Origin: Diplocarpon mali
Taxonomy: Eukaryota > Ascomycota > Leotiomycetes > Helotiales > Drepanopezizaceae
Reading direction: 5' to 3'
Length of the DNA: 55,376 bases
NCBI GenBank assembly: GCA_024741835.1
Contig: JAENRP010000291.1
Coordinates: forward strand, 1,984-57,359
Shown here: positions 1 through 12,110 of the stretch, piece by piece
Layout: each line of letters begins with the position of its first letter
How positions within the stretch are numbered: the stretch's first letter is position 1
Position numbers and translations under genes: made by a program
The notes under the pieces: model-generated
What the model saw: only the letters and a program-made list of their open reading frames with translations
The model's database searches: none
Told to the model about the DNA's origin: nothing

Positions 1-1924
1 AAAACTCTTCTTTTTTTTCTTTTACCTTTAATAATAATATAGCCTTAGTTTAGGCCTTTTAATATATTAGTTTTCTTGCACTTAGGGTTTGCTAATGATT
101 AATATACTATTACCTTAACCTATATTATTTTGTATTCTTTACTAATAGTAGTAAGGGCTACTACTTTTATTATTTAAGATATATATAGAGACCTAAGATA
201 GATAGGTCTTATAATATATATCATATAATCGGCGCAGGATAGTAAGAGGATAAAAGGGCCATCTTCTATATATAAAGACAGCGCGTATCGCTATAGTACT
301 AAATATACCTTATACTTGGGACTTATTCCTAATATCTTATCTAAGAGAGCCCGCTTGTAGTGCTTCCTCCTCTTGTTTTTAGGTCTTCCCTTAGGCCTAT
401 TCTTGTATTGTCTCCCCTCAGTTTTATAGTATTAATAATATAATAGCGTTTCTAATAGAGGAAGACCCTATGCAAGCCGCCCTCGCCTAACGAGTAATAG
501 ACGACCAACCTGCTACGCTTATTAGAATAGAGCAAGCAGATTTCCAATTGCTATTTACAAGTGATATAAATAGCGACTTCGATAACTCTGATAATAATAA
601 AGATATTAAGCCTATTACCTTACTATTGCTAATACTACTCTTAGTAAACGATAAAATAAATGAACCTGCTGCCTTGCTAATGCTGACCCTAACCCTTCTC
701 CCCTTTAGAAATAGCGCTACCTTTAGTAAGAAGGTCCCTTTCGACTGGCTTTGTAATAAGTTAGAGAATAAGAATAATAAAGATAACTGACCTTCGCCTA
801 TTAAGATAAAGAGGGATAGTACGCTAATAAAGAGGAAAGATGGCGCGATAATTCGAGAGTTATAACCTAGCAAGTTGAGGCTATTAAGAAATAACCTTTA
901 AAGATAGTTATATTAAAACATCTCCGACTAAGGCAAGACGTAGGTCAACCTAAGGCCTGCTAGATTCAAGGCATTAGAATAGCATATTTAAAAGACGGTT
1001 ATAAAAGCTACGTAAAGCGAGGAACGCCTACTTGCTAATATAGATAAGGTAGTTGCTAAGATTAAGGCTAAGGGAGGAACTTTTATATAAGGTAGATATA
1101 TAGTTTTCATTATACTATTTAAGGCAGTCGAATTCAACCGCTTATATAATGACCTTAATAAAAAGTCACGCGAATTAGAGATACTATACGCAAAGCTCCA
1201 AGCCTTAGAAGACGACTATAATAAACTGCAGAGATAAGTCGCCACTTAGGCAGTTATGCAAAAGAGGAAGGCCACCCCTACTACCGCTAGCACCCCTGCC
1301 AAACGCCAAAAGTTAAATCAGATAGATTGGCCGAAGCAAATACGCGAAAATTAATAATAATATTGCGATCTTAAAGACCTTTATAATCGAAAGTTGATTA
1401 GTACGTTCGATAATCTTAATAAACTGGTCGAGACTGCTATTAAGACTATCTAAGCAAAAGGAGATCTAATAAGCGAAAAGATAAAGGGCTTTGTTAATAG
1501 AGCTGAAAATAGAATTATATACGACTTTATCTAAGAGTAGGTCGAGATAAGGGCACCTCGCTTTTTAAAAGGGGGGGGGTGATATTATAGTATAGTTATA
1601 TCATAGTTGTAATAGAAGTATAAGAACTATTAGAGCAGATAGTAGTATAAATAGAGGCAAAACAGACTGATATAATAGATATGCCGCACTTTTACTATAC
1701 CTTTCCTTTAATAGATAGAATATGACTTATTAGTAGAAATCGACTTCTAAAAGTCATAGGCTAAGGAGAGTATATTAGGAGGAAGGCTTCCTACTTTATA
1801 TATACTCCTTAGCTTTGAATTCTATACGATTTGGCAGCCTTGATCTTAGTGACTTTATCGACTTATGCCTTGCTTCCGCCGTCACACCTATAATTAGAAC
1901 CTATTATATAGCTCTGCTTTAGTA
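1..1924. repeat. AT-rich transposon relics, unresolved
   Basis: This stretch is TA-dinucleotide rich and has no long open frame. A lysine/alanine-rich relic can be read on the plus strand around 1,140-1,340 (a coiled-coil-looking stretch, then a basic tail), interrupted by TAA/TAG. A run of nine G lies at 1,571-1,579. It is followed by an LTR-like or promoter-like stretch with TATAAATAGAGG near 1,650. I infer the remains of at least one further retroelement, but no diagnostic domain is readable, so family and borders are unknown. Confidence 0.5.
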
Positions 1925-2825
1925 GAAATAGGATTCGTTTAAAGCCTAGCTAACCCTTATCTATTTACCTATACTAAGCGTAGAATCAAGTTGCTATTAT
2001 ATATCGACGATATTGCTATAGCTATAAAAACAACCACTTAATTAGATTAGTTCTTTATAACTATTTGGAAACGTTTTAATACTAAGGATCTAAGGGGAAT
2101 TTATAAGATCCTTAGCATCTGCGTTATAAGGAACCGCTTTACTTAAGAACTCTAGTTGGACTAAGAGCAGTATATTAAGAAGATCTTAAACTAAATAGGA
2201 CTCTTTACTTATACTTCTAACTTTAAGCCAAAGCGTACTTTAATCGAAGGAAAGTATAATAAGTTAGAGCTTGCTAATGAAAATAAGTAGAAAGGAGATC
2301 TAAAGAAGTACTAATAGGATATTAAAGCGATTATATATACTATAGTATATATAAGACCAGATATCGCCTTTATTATTAGGCAACTTAATCAGAATCTAAA
2401 GGATCTGACGATTCGATATAAGAACGCAGTCAAGCGACTTAAAAGGTACTTTCAATTGATAATTATATAAAAGGTAAGATATAGACTAATGAAATATATA
2501 AGCGCAAAGCTTAAGGTATATACTAATTCTAATTAGGCAAATATAAAAGGTTGGAAAAGTATATCTAAAAGCGTAATAGTGCTATATAGCAGACCTATAT
2601 CGTAAGGAAGTAAGAAGTAGAAATCAATAGCTATCGCAAGCACTAAGGCCGAATATATATTAATATTATCAAATTGCAAATAAGGATTATAGATCGCCTA
2701 AATTCTAAAAGATATAAGTTTCGCTAAGTATATTAAATAAGATAAGAACTATATTAATCTTTAAGCAAATAATATAAAGGCGATTGCACTTATAAAGAAT
2801 CCACACTTATATAAGCGATTGAAAT
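1925..2825 (+). mobile_element. Ty1/Copia element A relic: RT to RNase H (5' part)
   Basis: Plus-strand translation, with stops ignored, reads as Copia Pol. The RT active-site box is readable as LLYIDDIAIA near 2,000. It is followed by a TKDLRGIYKILS-type motif, a YIRPDIAF motif near 2,345-2,370, a VKRLKRYF motif, and the RNase H segment with SIAIASTKAEYI and NIKAIALIKNPHLYKR near 2,770-2,815. In-frame stops are almost all TAA/TAG, as expected from C-to-T change at CAA, CAG and TGG codons. The frame is cut at 2,825 by insertion of element B and resumes at 10,893. No matching LTR pair was found for A. Confidence 0.8.
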
Positions 2826-3124
2826 TGTTGGTACGCAGATTCCTATGCAAGAGGCAAGCCATCCTCATTCCTAGGGTCATCCTATACAGCTATACTATAT
2901 GCGATATAAGGGGTTTCGTATATATTTCGGACGGTTATTCAGCCAAAGGACCTTAGAAGGATATTTATATGCGGTTAGGAGGGATTATAGGAAGGAGGAC
3001 ATTTAAAGGTATAAAGGTACTATCTTAGTTATATAGAGATAGATAGATATTATAATAGATTCTTTTTAATAATAAGTACTCAACTATATTTATATAAATA
3101 TCGATTACTAGTATAGAACTTATA
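2826..3124 (+). repeat. 5' LTR of element B
   Basis: It matches 10,591-10,892 along its length, for example the segments around TACGCAGATTCCTAT, GGTATAAAGGTACTATCT and TAGATTCTTTTTAATAATAA. Differences are mostly C/T and G/A transitions. It is preceded by the target duplication GAAAT. The sequence just inside its 3' end, TTGATTAGTGGTAGTACC, is where a primer-binding site would lie. Confidence 0.85.
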
Positions 3125-5869
3125 TTGATTAGTGGTAGTACCTTTACTATAGATAGTAAGGTTATTAAACTAAAGAATTCTTTCTTGATTTTAAGGAGTA
3201 CTTGATTGTATTTCCGGCTTACCTTAAATACTAACTTAAATGTATAAAGTAATATTAGTTACTATTAGAGGGGAAAAGGCGAAAGGTACGCGAATTGAGC
3301 TAGAGTTATTACTTTAAAGGTAGATACTATCCTCTTTTACTTGCGTTCTATTATATATTATAATTAGGGTAAAACTGGAGTGCAATTAGTATCCTAACTA
3401 TAATTAGATAATAGCGTAATAATATATAAAATACGATTATATCGGACTTCTTTTAAACCCTATTAGAGCGTAGAGCAATATCCGGATAATATTAGGAAAT
3501 GACTAAGGGAGGACTATTAATACCGCTTAATCTAAAGTAACCTTAAATACTAAGGGACCTTGAAAGGGATATAAGACCTTAGAAGGATTAACTTAGCAAA
3601 GAGGCCCTTAGATTAAAAGATTAATATATAAAGAACTTTCGAAAGATATTATAAGATAGTAAAAGGAGAAGGTTATACTTTGCTAAGGACTTTTAGAAGG
3701 AGTTCTAGGATTGGATAGTTAGCGACTTTAAATTGCTAGATAAGGACGTCCGACGACGCTTAAGGGACGACCTTTAGTACTATAGAGTATACGTTTAGTA
3801 TAGGAAGGGCGTTTCAATCGGCTAGGCACTTTTCGATATAGTATATTAAGAAGGAAATAAGTAGCTAAAAGATTAGCTAGAGTTATAGACTTAAGAAGTA
3901 TTAAACTCGGTTATAGTATAATCTCTGAGATATAGAATAAGGTCTACCTTAGAATTTGCCAAATCTATGCGAATAAGCAAGCCACCCGCTCGGAGGGTTA
4001 CTATAGCTAAATAAGAGATACTACGCTAAGACTTACTTTAATAAGGATACCTTAGATATAATAACACTTTATAAGATAACCTATATAAAGCAGATACTCT
4101 AAGATAAACAACCGAATGATATAACCTTAAAAGAATATTATATTAACTTTAATTAAGATAAACCTTAGTCTTATAATACCTAAAGATCCTAAATCTAATA
4201 CTGATGCTGCCGATCTAATCGAGAGATAGATCATTGCTACCCTTTACTATAGGGAGGGGTTTAAGAGCGCTTCTAAACCTTAATTAGAGCGATGCTTAAC
4301 TATCTTAGTATATTATAGAACCTTTGACTTTAGATTAGGCTAAAACCTTTATAAATCTAAGTAAGATATATATTAAAGAGACTTAATACTTAAGCGGGAA
4401 AGATCACCTTAATAAGAAGCTTTATATATTCGCCGATTTGTACTAAAGAGCCTTAGTAGACTAAAGCATATAGTATAGAGCCTTTCTATTTATACTACGA
4501 GATTCGGCCTTGATATACTACTATTAGTACTTATAAAATAAGAACTTTAAGTTTGCTAAGCTAGTAGAGGCTATTCGGGCTAATTACAAGACCGAAGAGA
4601 GAAGTAGCAGATTCCTAAGGAGGTAGTTTTAGCTGACATTTGACCTATTCTAATAAGAGGACTACTAAAGGGGGAAACCGATCCTAACCTAACTTAAGAA
4701 CTATACTAAGGAGCTATAAAACTTGCAATTAGGCCTATATGCTAGTATAAGGAACGATCGATCGATTAGAGATAGACTTATATAAGGTATTTCTAGGAAT
4801 CGGCTATTCCAAATGGCACTTTTTAAGCTACTAGCGACGTTTCTAGCTCTATTAAATAGCTTATAGGCTTGCGTAAGAGTAGTTGCCTAAGACGGATTAT
4901 CTAAACCCTAGTACCTTAGTTCGGCTATTAATAGACCTTAATATTATTTGGCCAAGGAGCAAGGGCAATTTATAGCGCACTTTTCAAATAGAAAAATGAA
5001 GTTTGCCTAAGGTAATAAGAGAAGAATAACCTTTTAATTAAAACCAGGCTATATAAGGTATATTATATACTAGAAAAAGGACTACTATAGTAGTAAGCAC
5101 TTAAAAGAAGAAAGAGCCGCTTAAAAGTCTTGCTATATAGTAAGCTAATAAGCCAAAGGGTATAAGCTAATAGATAAAATATATAAGGCATACCTCTTAT
5201 AAGAAGATAAAGGAGCATATTTAAAGGGCAATAGGACTAATAAGGATAAATAGGAAATGTCTTTAAAAGAGGAGGACTAAGCAATTAGCAACCTTAAGGA
5301 TAGTAATATTAATTTTACTATAGTATTCTTAGCTTTTAAAAAGGAGTATGACTTAAGAACTATGCTTAACTAGCTTGAAAAGCAAAAGGCTGAATACCTC
5401 TTAATAATAAGGGTTAATAAACTAATACAAACGGACCCTAAGGTCTTTATAACCTAGTGGACGGATTAGTTCTTTTAAGGATTCCTAATTAATATAGGCG
5501 CCTTGAATAAAAATATAGGAGGAATTAATTAATTCAAAGCCTTGCAAAACATATAGGACGCAGTTCTAGCTTTACTTAGCGCTAAAAAGCATAAAATTAC
5601 CTTTAGGGCAGGTTTATAAAATACAATCGGCAAGACAACTGTTTGAATACCGGCAGGCCCTATAGAGTTCTTAATTATAAAGGCAGATATACCGTTTTTA
5701 ATCTACTTATAATAACTTAATAAAATAGGAGCTAAATATAACAATCTGCGCAATTTGCTTATAATCGGTAAGGAGAAACACTTAATTATTAGAAAACATA
5801 AGCACTTATAGCTCTTACTTAATACAATAGAGCAACTTCTAATAACTTTAGAGGGTATAATCAATATAT

Positions 5870-6450
5870 GCTACTTAATAGAAATAGAGATCCAAAGGCT
5901 ATATAAAAGATTCGAATATCCTTTGGTAAAGCGCCTTAAATACCTCTTAAACTAGGCTAGTTATAATATAGACTCTAGCATTATAGCAAGAGTAAGGGAA
6001 ATATGCTAATACTGCCAACTCTATGCCAACGCCCCTTATAGATTCTGATTCAAGCTATAAGATAATATCGACTTTAATTATATTATATATATTGATATTG
6101 CTTAGTTCGGTAGAAGGAACGCCCTTTATATAGTTAATAAAGCGACGGGATTTAAAGCCGCAAGGTTCTTATAAAAGGGAATAGGAGCATATTCGGCTAA
6201 TGCAATATTTCAAGCCCTTAAATTGGCTTAGCTAGATACGTATATTAGACCTCCTGATTTTATAGTATACGACTATAGCACTAACTTCAACTCGGCAGAG
6301 TTTAGAAGCTCTTTAAGATCTATAAGAATAACCCTTAAACTAATTCCTATAAAGGCGTACCACTCTATTAGCAAGGTCGAATGGTATCATCGCCCTTTAA
6401 GATATGCCTTTGAGATAATAATAGCTGAATACCCCTAATTAAGCGATAAT
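5870..6450 (+). pseudogene. Copia integrase relic (element B)
   Basis: The plus-strand frame shows a degenerate zinc-binding region (IARVREIC-x-YCQLYA near 5,985-6,025) and then an integrase core: IYIDIA near 6,090, LYIVNKATGFKAARF near 6,125-6,170, VYDYSTNFNSAEF near 6,270-6,300, and KVEWYHRPLRYAFEI near 6,375-6,415. The candidate catalytic D, D and E positions are still readable. TAA/TAG codons interrupt the frame. Its position upstream of RT identifies the Copia lineage. Confidence 0.75.
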
Positions 6451-7189
6451 AAGAGGCTGCAAATGGCTATTAAAGCAGTTAATAATATAGTAGGGCTTAA
6501 TAGGATAATTCCTACCCTACTCATTTTTAAGGCATATCTAAGGCTAATTGAACTAGATCTACTAAATCTATTAGTAGAATAAAGGGCAGTAATAATTAAG
6601 AAGGCTATAAAGGAAGTTAGGAAGATCTATACTACTTGCAAAGTCAATAACGCTTTAGGTATAAGGAATGGCCTTAGAACTACTTATATCTACGATTTAA
6701 GGCTGAAAGACCTAGTATTAGTATATTAAGAGAAGGGAGGATAGATAGGCCTATTCGAGTTCCTAGGCTTAAAGAACGAAACCTATATAGTTAATATCAG
6801 CAGTAGAATAAAGCACTTTAGGTCGATAAGCGTACGCCTATTTAAAATCGATAATAAAGAAAACTGCCTAAAGGAAACCAAAGGAACGACTACTAAAAGG
6901 GAGTAGAATGCAATCGATATTAATAAAGAAGTAGAGCCCTCTCGCTTAGTTGAGCCGCAACTTAATAGCTATAAGTAATCGCTAAGAGTAAAGGTTCCCT
7001 TTATTAAGCCTATTTCCAGCCTTCCTATAATTGATAATAACTATAATGCTAAGATATAGATATCCTTTAAAGCAGATGATAAGCTATATATAGCCAAATC
7101 GGAGGTATTCTTAATAGAGAAGGAGAATAGGGACTAGGAACTATCGCGGAAGCTATAGGCAAAAGGCAAGATCACTACTCCTAGGCGCC

Positions 7190-8030
7190 CTTTTTAGTAA
7201 TCTCACTTAAAGGAGTACTAAGGGCTAATGAATAAAGGGGTATTTATACTAATGAATAAAAATGACCCTGCTATAAAAGGTAAGAGGATCTTCAAATCGA
7301 GAATAGTTAATAAGATAAAAGGGAAGGAGATAGATCACCTATTTGAGAAATCACGCCTAGTTGTATAGGCCTAGAACGATACTAGTAAAAAGGAGGAAGG
7401 CATAATTACTTAATCCCTAACTATCTAATAAGTAAGCTAACGCCTTTTAGTATCACTTTTAGTATCAATCCGGGAACACTTTAAAGAATAGGGCAAGAAG
7501 GGCATTCTCGGCCTATAGGATATTATATAAGCGTATACTTAAGCAGCTTCGAAGCTATTATAAGATATATTTGTATTTCCCTTATAAGATATCGCTAAGC
7601 TATTTCCTATAGGTATAGTCTTTAAAGTGGTACTGCCGCTCTATGGTATTCCTAAATTAGGAAATCACTAGTTTAGTACCTATTATAAGTACTATCGCAG
7701 CAATCTTAGTATGGCCAACTCAACTTATAACCCCTGTCTATTATTAACCTTAAGCACTTCTCCCTTTTTCAGTATAGTAGGAATACAAACGGATAATACT
7801 TTAATACTTGGAGAAGCAGACTTCTTAAAAAAGGAGGAGGACGAGATCAAAAGGGTAGGATTCCTTATAAAGCTAATATAATACCTATTAAGTACTAAAT
7901 CATTAGCTTTTAATAGGTGTATTATTTCCTAGGAAGGGGATATAGTATATATGCGATAAAAGGGCTAGGGCCAAAGGCTAGAACTAGTTGATACTTCTTA
8001 AGAGGGCTATAAGTAATAATACCTAGAGCA
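7190..8030 (+). pseudogene. Copia reverse transcriptase relic (element B)
   Basis: Readable motifs include GLMNKGVFILM near 7,220, KRIFKSRIVNKIKGKE near 7,285-7,330 and FEKSRLVV near 7,345, which is the typical start of a Copia RT. GNHxFSTYYKYY-like sequence lies near 7,660, and a TDNTLILGEADFLKKE-like stretch near 7,790-7,840. I could not find an intact YVDD box. Several TAG and TAA codons interrupt the frame. Confidence 0.7.
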
Positions 8031-8179
8031 GAGAGCAAGAGGAGCTTATTTAGCTATAATCTGCTAGCTAGAAGCTTCCTTCGATTTGTCAGCTATAGCC
8101 TAATACTAGGATCTAATAGTTTAAGATGCGGAGAATCTGAATAAGCAACTTAAATAGATCTGAAATAACCTTAAAAGAG

Positions 8180-8790
8180 GCTTAAACTACCTTGCTATCA
8201 ATTTGCAGAATGCTAAACTATTCGCATTTGTCAATAGATCTTTTGCTAATAATAAGGATTTAAGCTCGCAGATCGGCTATATTATCGTACTAGCTACTAA
8301 AGAGGAAGGAGAATCGCAGTTTACTCTAAAAGGCAATATTCTATACTATAGCTCGATGAAGTATAAAAGAGTAACGAGAGCTATACTAGCCTCCGAACTG
8401 TATGCTATAGTAGTAGGTATTAATATGCTAGTTTCTATAGCTACAACGATCGATATAGTAATAGCTAAGCTAAGTCTACCCCGCCTCTTTACTATTATAT
8501 ATACAGATTCCCTCTCTTTATATAAGTATATTATCAAATTAGGCACTATAAAGGAGAAGCGATTAATAATTGATATAATAGCTATTCGATAATCGTACGA
8601 GAATAAGGAGCTTATAAAGATACGTTAGATTAATAGCGCCAGCAACCCTATTAATGCTATAATAAAAGCTAATTCAAATTAGGCCCTTTAGCAACTGGTA
8701 GATACTAATTCGATAACTATTAAGAAGGAGGGATAGGTATAAAGGCCTATTAGGGCATAACTAGACCTAAAAAGGTCTTAGATTAATAAT
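8180..8790 (+). pseudogene. Copia RNase H relic (element B)
   Basis: This is the best preserved part of element B, with an uninterrupted frame at 8,203-8,592. It reads FVNRSFANNKDLSSQIGYII, then SSMKYKRVTRAILASELYA and YTDSLSLYKYI, all typical of RNase H of fungal Copia elements. The usual first catalytic Asp (F-V-D) is Asn here, which a G-to-A change explains. The later Glu (ASELYA) and Asp (YTDS) are kept. Downstream, RWINSASNPINAI-type sequence ending near 8,680 contains a TAG. The protein would not be functional. Confidence 0.8.
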
Positions 8791-8863
8791 ATCTGATATT
8801 TTTAATTATAAGCTATTGGCAATTTTTTATTTATTTTTTATTTTTACTATAAGATATATTTAT

Positions 8864-8982
8864 ACACTTGCTATTACTACCTTCTTTTTATCTTTTCTTA
8901 CTTACACTTGCTATTACTACCTTCTTTTTATCTTTTCTTACTTACACTTGCTATTACTACCTTCTTTTATCTTTTCTTACTT
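8864..8982. repeat. 40-bp tandem repeat, three copies
   Basis: The unit begins ACACTTGCTATTACTACC and is repeated at 8,864, 8,904 and 8,944. The third copy lacks one T. The copies are otherwise identical, which stands out against the mutated surroundings. The tract lies just after RNase H inside element B. Confidence 0.95.
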
Positions 8983-10590
8983 ATTTATACGTACTTGCAT
9001 TTTTTTTATTACTTAAGTAGTACTTAAGAAGGAGGTTATAGTAAAGCAGCGATTATTATATTACTAAAGATAACGATCTACTAACGATTCTACCCCTAAT
9101 GAGTACCTATCTTAAGCATTAGGATTTCTAAGGCGTAGATCCTTAGCCCTTTAAGTCCTAGAGGCCTTACTACTTGAAATAGCAATTAAGTTGGCCTGCT
9201 CCTCTTAAGCTTATACTTAAGTAAGAGCGGCCGCGATCTCCTTTAGATTCGGTTTATTTAAATCATTAAGATCTAGATCCCTACCCTTTAAAGAGCCTTT
9301 AAAAGGGACTTATCTGCCCTTGCCTTTTTAGCAGCAGATATTATTAAAGGGAGCTTAAGAATGGCCCTTAGCTAAGCTAGATAGCCCCTTTATATATTAA
9401 AGAGAGCTAAGCACCTTAGCGCCTTAAGTTTTAAAACGCCTAAGGGTAGCATTACTACCCTAGACGGCGCGCAATAGATCTTATAAATAGTCAGTTATTA
9501 ATATTAGATAGATTTAAGGGCACTTATAGCTTATTAGGTGTTTGTAAGGTCGATATTATAGCAAAGGGCATAAGCTTCGTTTAGCTAAGCTAGCTAAAGG
9601 GTATCCTAAGTCTTTAGGACTATAGAGATTTATATCTAAGTCTCTTTAGATAGGATTCGAACCGCCTCCTAGATCGCTTTAATATCGCTGCTAACCTAAG
9701 TATCCTAAAGGATAATATACTTATCTTAAGCCTAGATAGGTATTTAAAACAGATATCTATTAGAGGTTATTAGGGTAAGAGGATATTAAAGGGCACTTAC
9801 TAAGATATACTTTACCTGCTGCGCAATATAGTAGTTATACTTCTTAGAAGTAAGAGTATTAAATGCGTATATATAGCTAGTATTATTCTTACTAGCCTCC
9901 TTTCTTAATATTATATGCGTATAATATATATATAGCACTTAAAAGGCCTTAGGCAGGTCCTTAGGATTACATTTAAGCACTATCTAAGTTAGTAATATAT
10001 ATATTAAAGGGGGTCGGCTAATAATCGGAGCACTTACTAATAATAATAATAGTATTAATAGGATAATATAAGATAAGATCTATTATAGGGTTAATTAACT
10101 TAAAAGTAAAAGGGGGAATCGACCTACTTATAAGAAGTAGGAGTTAGAGTTAAGAGATTAAAGGAAGAGGAAAGCTTGATATATATACCTTCTTAAAGGC
10201 CCTTCTTTTCCCTTTCATAAATTATTATAATTTATAGCTATAGTGGATTATAACTCTAGATGACTCTTTAATAAAGAGTCTCAAACCTATTAGAATGCAA
10301 TTGGACTATAATTACACTACCATAAGGCTTAAACAAAGACTTTAAATTGGTTCTATCACTTAGATACCTTTCCTTTCCCTTTTTGCTATTTGCCTTTATC
10401 TTTACTATTCTACTTTCTATCTACTATCCTTACTACCTATTATACCTGCTTTTACTATTAAGCTATTTGTCTTTGCTATTTTATTCTTTATTACTATTTG
10501 ATTATTTGCTACCGATCTGCCTCCTTTATATACCTATTTTGCGTACTTCCTTATACGAGTTGAAAAGGTCTTTTTAAAAGAAAGTACTAC
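8983..10590. other. Non-coding 3' internal region of element B
   Basis: About 1.6 kb of AT-rich sequence separates RNase H and the tandem repeat from the 3' LTR. It contains a pyrimidine-rich tract at about 10,340-10,560, whose only open frame is a Leu/Tyr/Ser low-complexity artefact. I see no recognisable domain. It may be a captured sequence or a further decayed insertion. Confidence 0.5.
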
Positions 10591-10892
10591 TGGTATTAAT
10601 ACGCAGATTCCTATATAAGAGGCAAGCTATCCTTATTCTTAAGGTCATCCTATATAGCTATACTATATATGATATAAGGGGTTTTATATATATTTCGAAC
10701 GGCTGTTTAGCTAAAGGACCTCGGAAGGATATCTATATACGGCTAAGAGGGACTATAAGAGGGAGGATATTCAAAGGTATAAAGGTACTATCTCGGTTAT
10801 ATAGAAATAGACAGATATTATAATAGATTCTTTTTAATAATAAGTACTTAACTATATTTACGTGAATATCGATTACTGGTATAGAACCTATA
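10591..10892 (+). repeat. 3' LTR of element B
   Basis: Counterpart of 2,826-3,124, starting TGGTATTAATACGCAG and ending AACCTATA. It is followed immediately by the second copy of the target duplication GAAAT at 10,893-10,897. Confidence 0.85.
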
Positions 10893-11075
10893 GAAATATA
10901 TTAATATTGCCTACTACTTTATCTGCAACTTTATTATAAAGAATAAGTTATTAATCACCTATATCTTAACCGATCGAATAGTAGTAAATAGATTTATAAA
11001 GCTATTAAAGATAGTTGCAAAGTTTAAAGCATTTAAAGATATACTAAGGTTGCAAAAGATAGTAGGGGCTTAGCA
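10893..11075 (+). mobile_element. Copia element A relic: RNase H C-terminus (continuation)
   Basis: The first five bases are the target duplication. The frame then reads YINIAYYFICNF, LLITYILTD, IVVNRFIKLLK and AKFKAFKDIL. This matches the classic end of a Copia Pol (HIDIRYHFIR, YIPT, MVADGLTKPL, KFxxF). It continues the frame that stops at 2,825, showing that A was split by element B. Confidence 0.75.
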
Positions 11076-11086
11076 GGCTTAAGGAC

Positions 11087-11240
11087 GACTCTTAGGCCCG
11101 CTTTGCGAGTTAAGTTATATAGTCTTATAAAGGAAAGTTTTTAAATCGACTCCTAAGCCTAGACTGCAAGTTAAGTTATATAGTCTTATAAAAGAACGCT
11201 TTTAGGAAAATTGACTCCTAATCCCGCCTTGCAAGTAGAG
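11087..11240. repeat. 61-65-bp tandem repeat, about 2.4 copies
   Basis: Units start with GACTCYTAR at 11,087, 11,148 and 11,213, and share TTAAGTTATATAGTCTTATAAA. The third copy breaks off after about 28 bp. The differences are mostly transitions, so the copies diverged under the same mutational pressure as the rest of the island. Confidence 0.8.
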
Positions 11241-11374
11241 TTTGGTGATTTTAATAGAGGTTGCTATTAATTGATTGTTTTTAATTGAAAGAGATACTTA
11301 AAAGTTAAATTAGTATAAAAGGATAGTTGTTATTTTCTCAATTGCAGGCCAATTAAAGTAAGGTTTAAGTAAGG

Positions 11375-11570
11375 GTATTAAGATAAGTGATATAGCTATT
11401 ACTCTAATATATTATCATATAACCCTATTGCTTAATTAATAGGATATTAATATATATATAGCTATAGGAAAGAAAGGGGTAACCTTCCTTCCCTAACTCT
11501 TACCAATATATCGACTATCGACCTCTAGAAGCCTCCTTTACCTACTGCGCCGACTTACTTAAGCTCAATA
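11375..11570 (+). repeat. Left terminal inverted repeat
   Basis: Inverted match to 12,451-12,647. Within the repeat the two arms differ mainly by C/T and G/A transitions. The match ends after CTTAAGCTCAATA. Confidence 0.8.
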
Positions 11571-11649
11571 ATAATAGATATTAAGTATTAAAGGTAATTG
11601 TTTAAAAGTATTTTACTTTTAAAGTATCTTATCTTATCTTTATATTTTT

Positions 11650-12110
11650 ATAAACTTAAATAAAATCTTAATCTTTATCGCTTAAACCTCTATTAATCTT
11701 AAGCTTATATTTAATTAAAGCTAGCTTATATTCCTTCTCCTTTTCTATATTTAAAATCTGCCTTTAAAAACCTTAGTTATTATCTATTAAAGCTCTTAAG
11801 CTAAGCTTATTTAATATATTTAAAAGGTCCTTAGCAATTATATTAGCTATTAAAGTGAAAGTAGACAAATTGGTAGAAAGAGTATAAAAGGCTATTTTCG
11901 CATATTTAATAAGTGTCTTTTAAATTGCTATTTCAATGCCTTTGCTCTTAAAGTAAAGCTTTAAATTATCGAACTATTATTGCTAATTCTTTTAAAAGAG
12001 TTAAAGGTCTTTAGGCTTAGTATTTCGATCGGAATCGGAAGCTATTGCTATTTTTTAAAAAGAATTATATTAAAATCAAAATAAATTAAATAGTTAAAGG
12101 CATTCCTCTT
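11650..12110 (-). pseudogene. Antisense coding relic inside the TIR element
   Basis: On the minus strand a lysine- and leucine-rich frame can be read with few stops: LKLYFKSKGIEIAI, LIKYAKIAFYTLSTN, FTLIANIIAKDLLNILNK, then EKEKEYKLALIKYKLKINR. It looks like the helical remains of a short element-encoded protein. I do not recognise the family. TAA/TAG codons and the lack of a start make it non-functional. Confidence 0.4.

Larger units (their letters stand above)
2826..10892 (+). mobile_element. LTR retrotransposon B (Ty1/Copia), nested in element A
   Basis: The element is bounded by two similar direct repeats of about 300 bp (2,826-3,124 and 10,591-10,892) that start with TG and end in TATA (TACA before C-to-T change). 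The 5-bp sequence GAAAT lies directly outside both ends, at 2,821-2,825 and 10,893-10,897. Integrase comes before reverse transcriptase and RNase H in the interior, which is the Ty1/Copia order. Removing the element restores the RNase H frame of element A. All coding domains carry TAA/TAG interruptions, so it is dead. It is long for a Copia element because about 1.8 kb follows RNase H. Confidence 0.85.

Noticed and set aside
487..873. 128-codon minus-strand frame in the AT island
   Set aside because: Leu/Ser/Ile low-complexity product caused by AT-rich composition; no domain.
9645..9675. GATTCGAACC, which looks like a tRNA B-box on the minus strand
   Set aside because: The flanking bases do not form a T-stem, and no acceptor stem, A-box or anticodon arm is present; it lies inside damaged retroelement DNA.
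10347..10577. 76-codon Leu/Tyr-rich frame resembling a membrane protein
   Set aside because: It is the translation of a CT/TA-rich tract within element B and is not protein-like beyond hydrophobicity.
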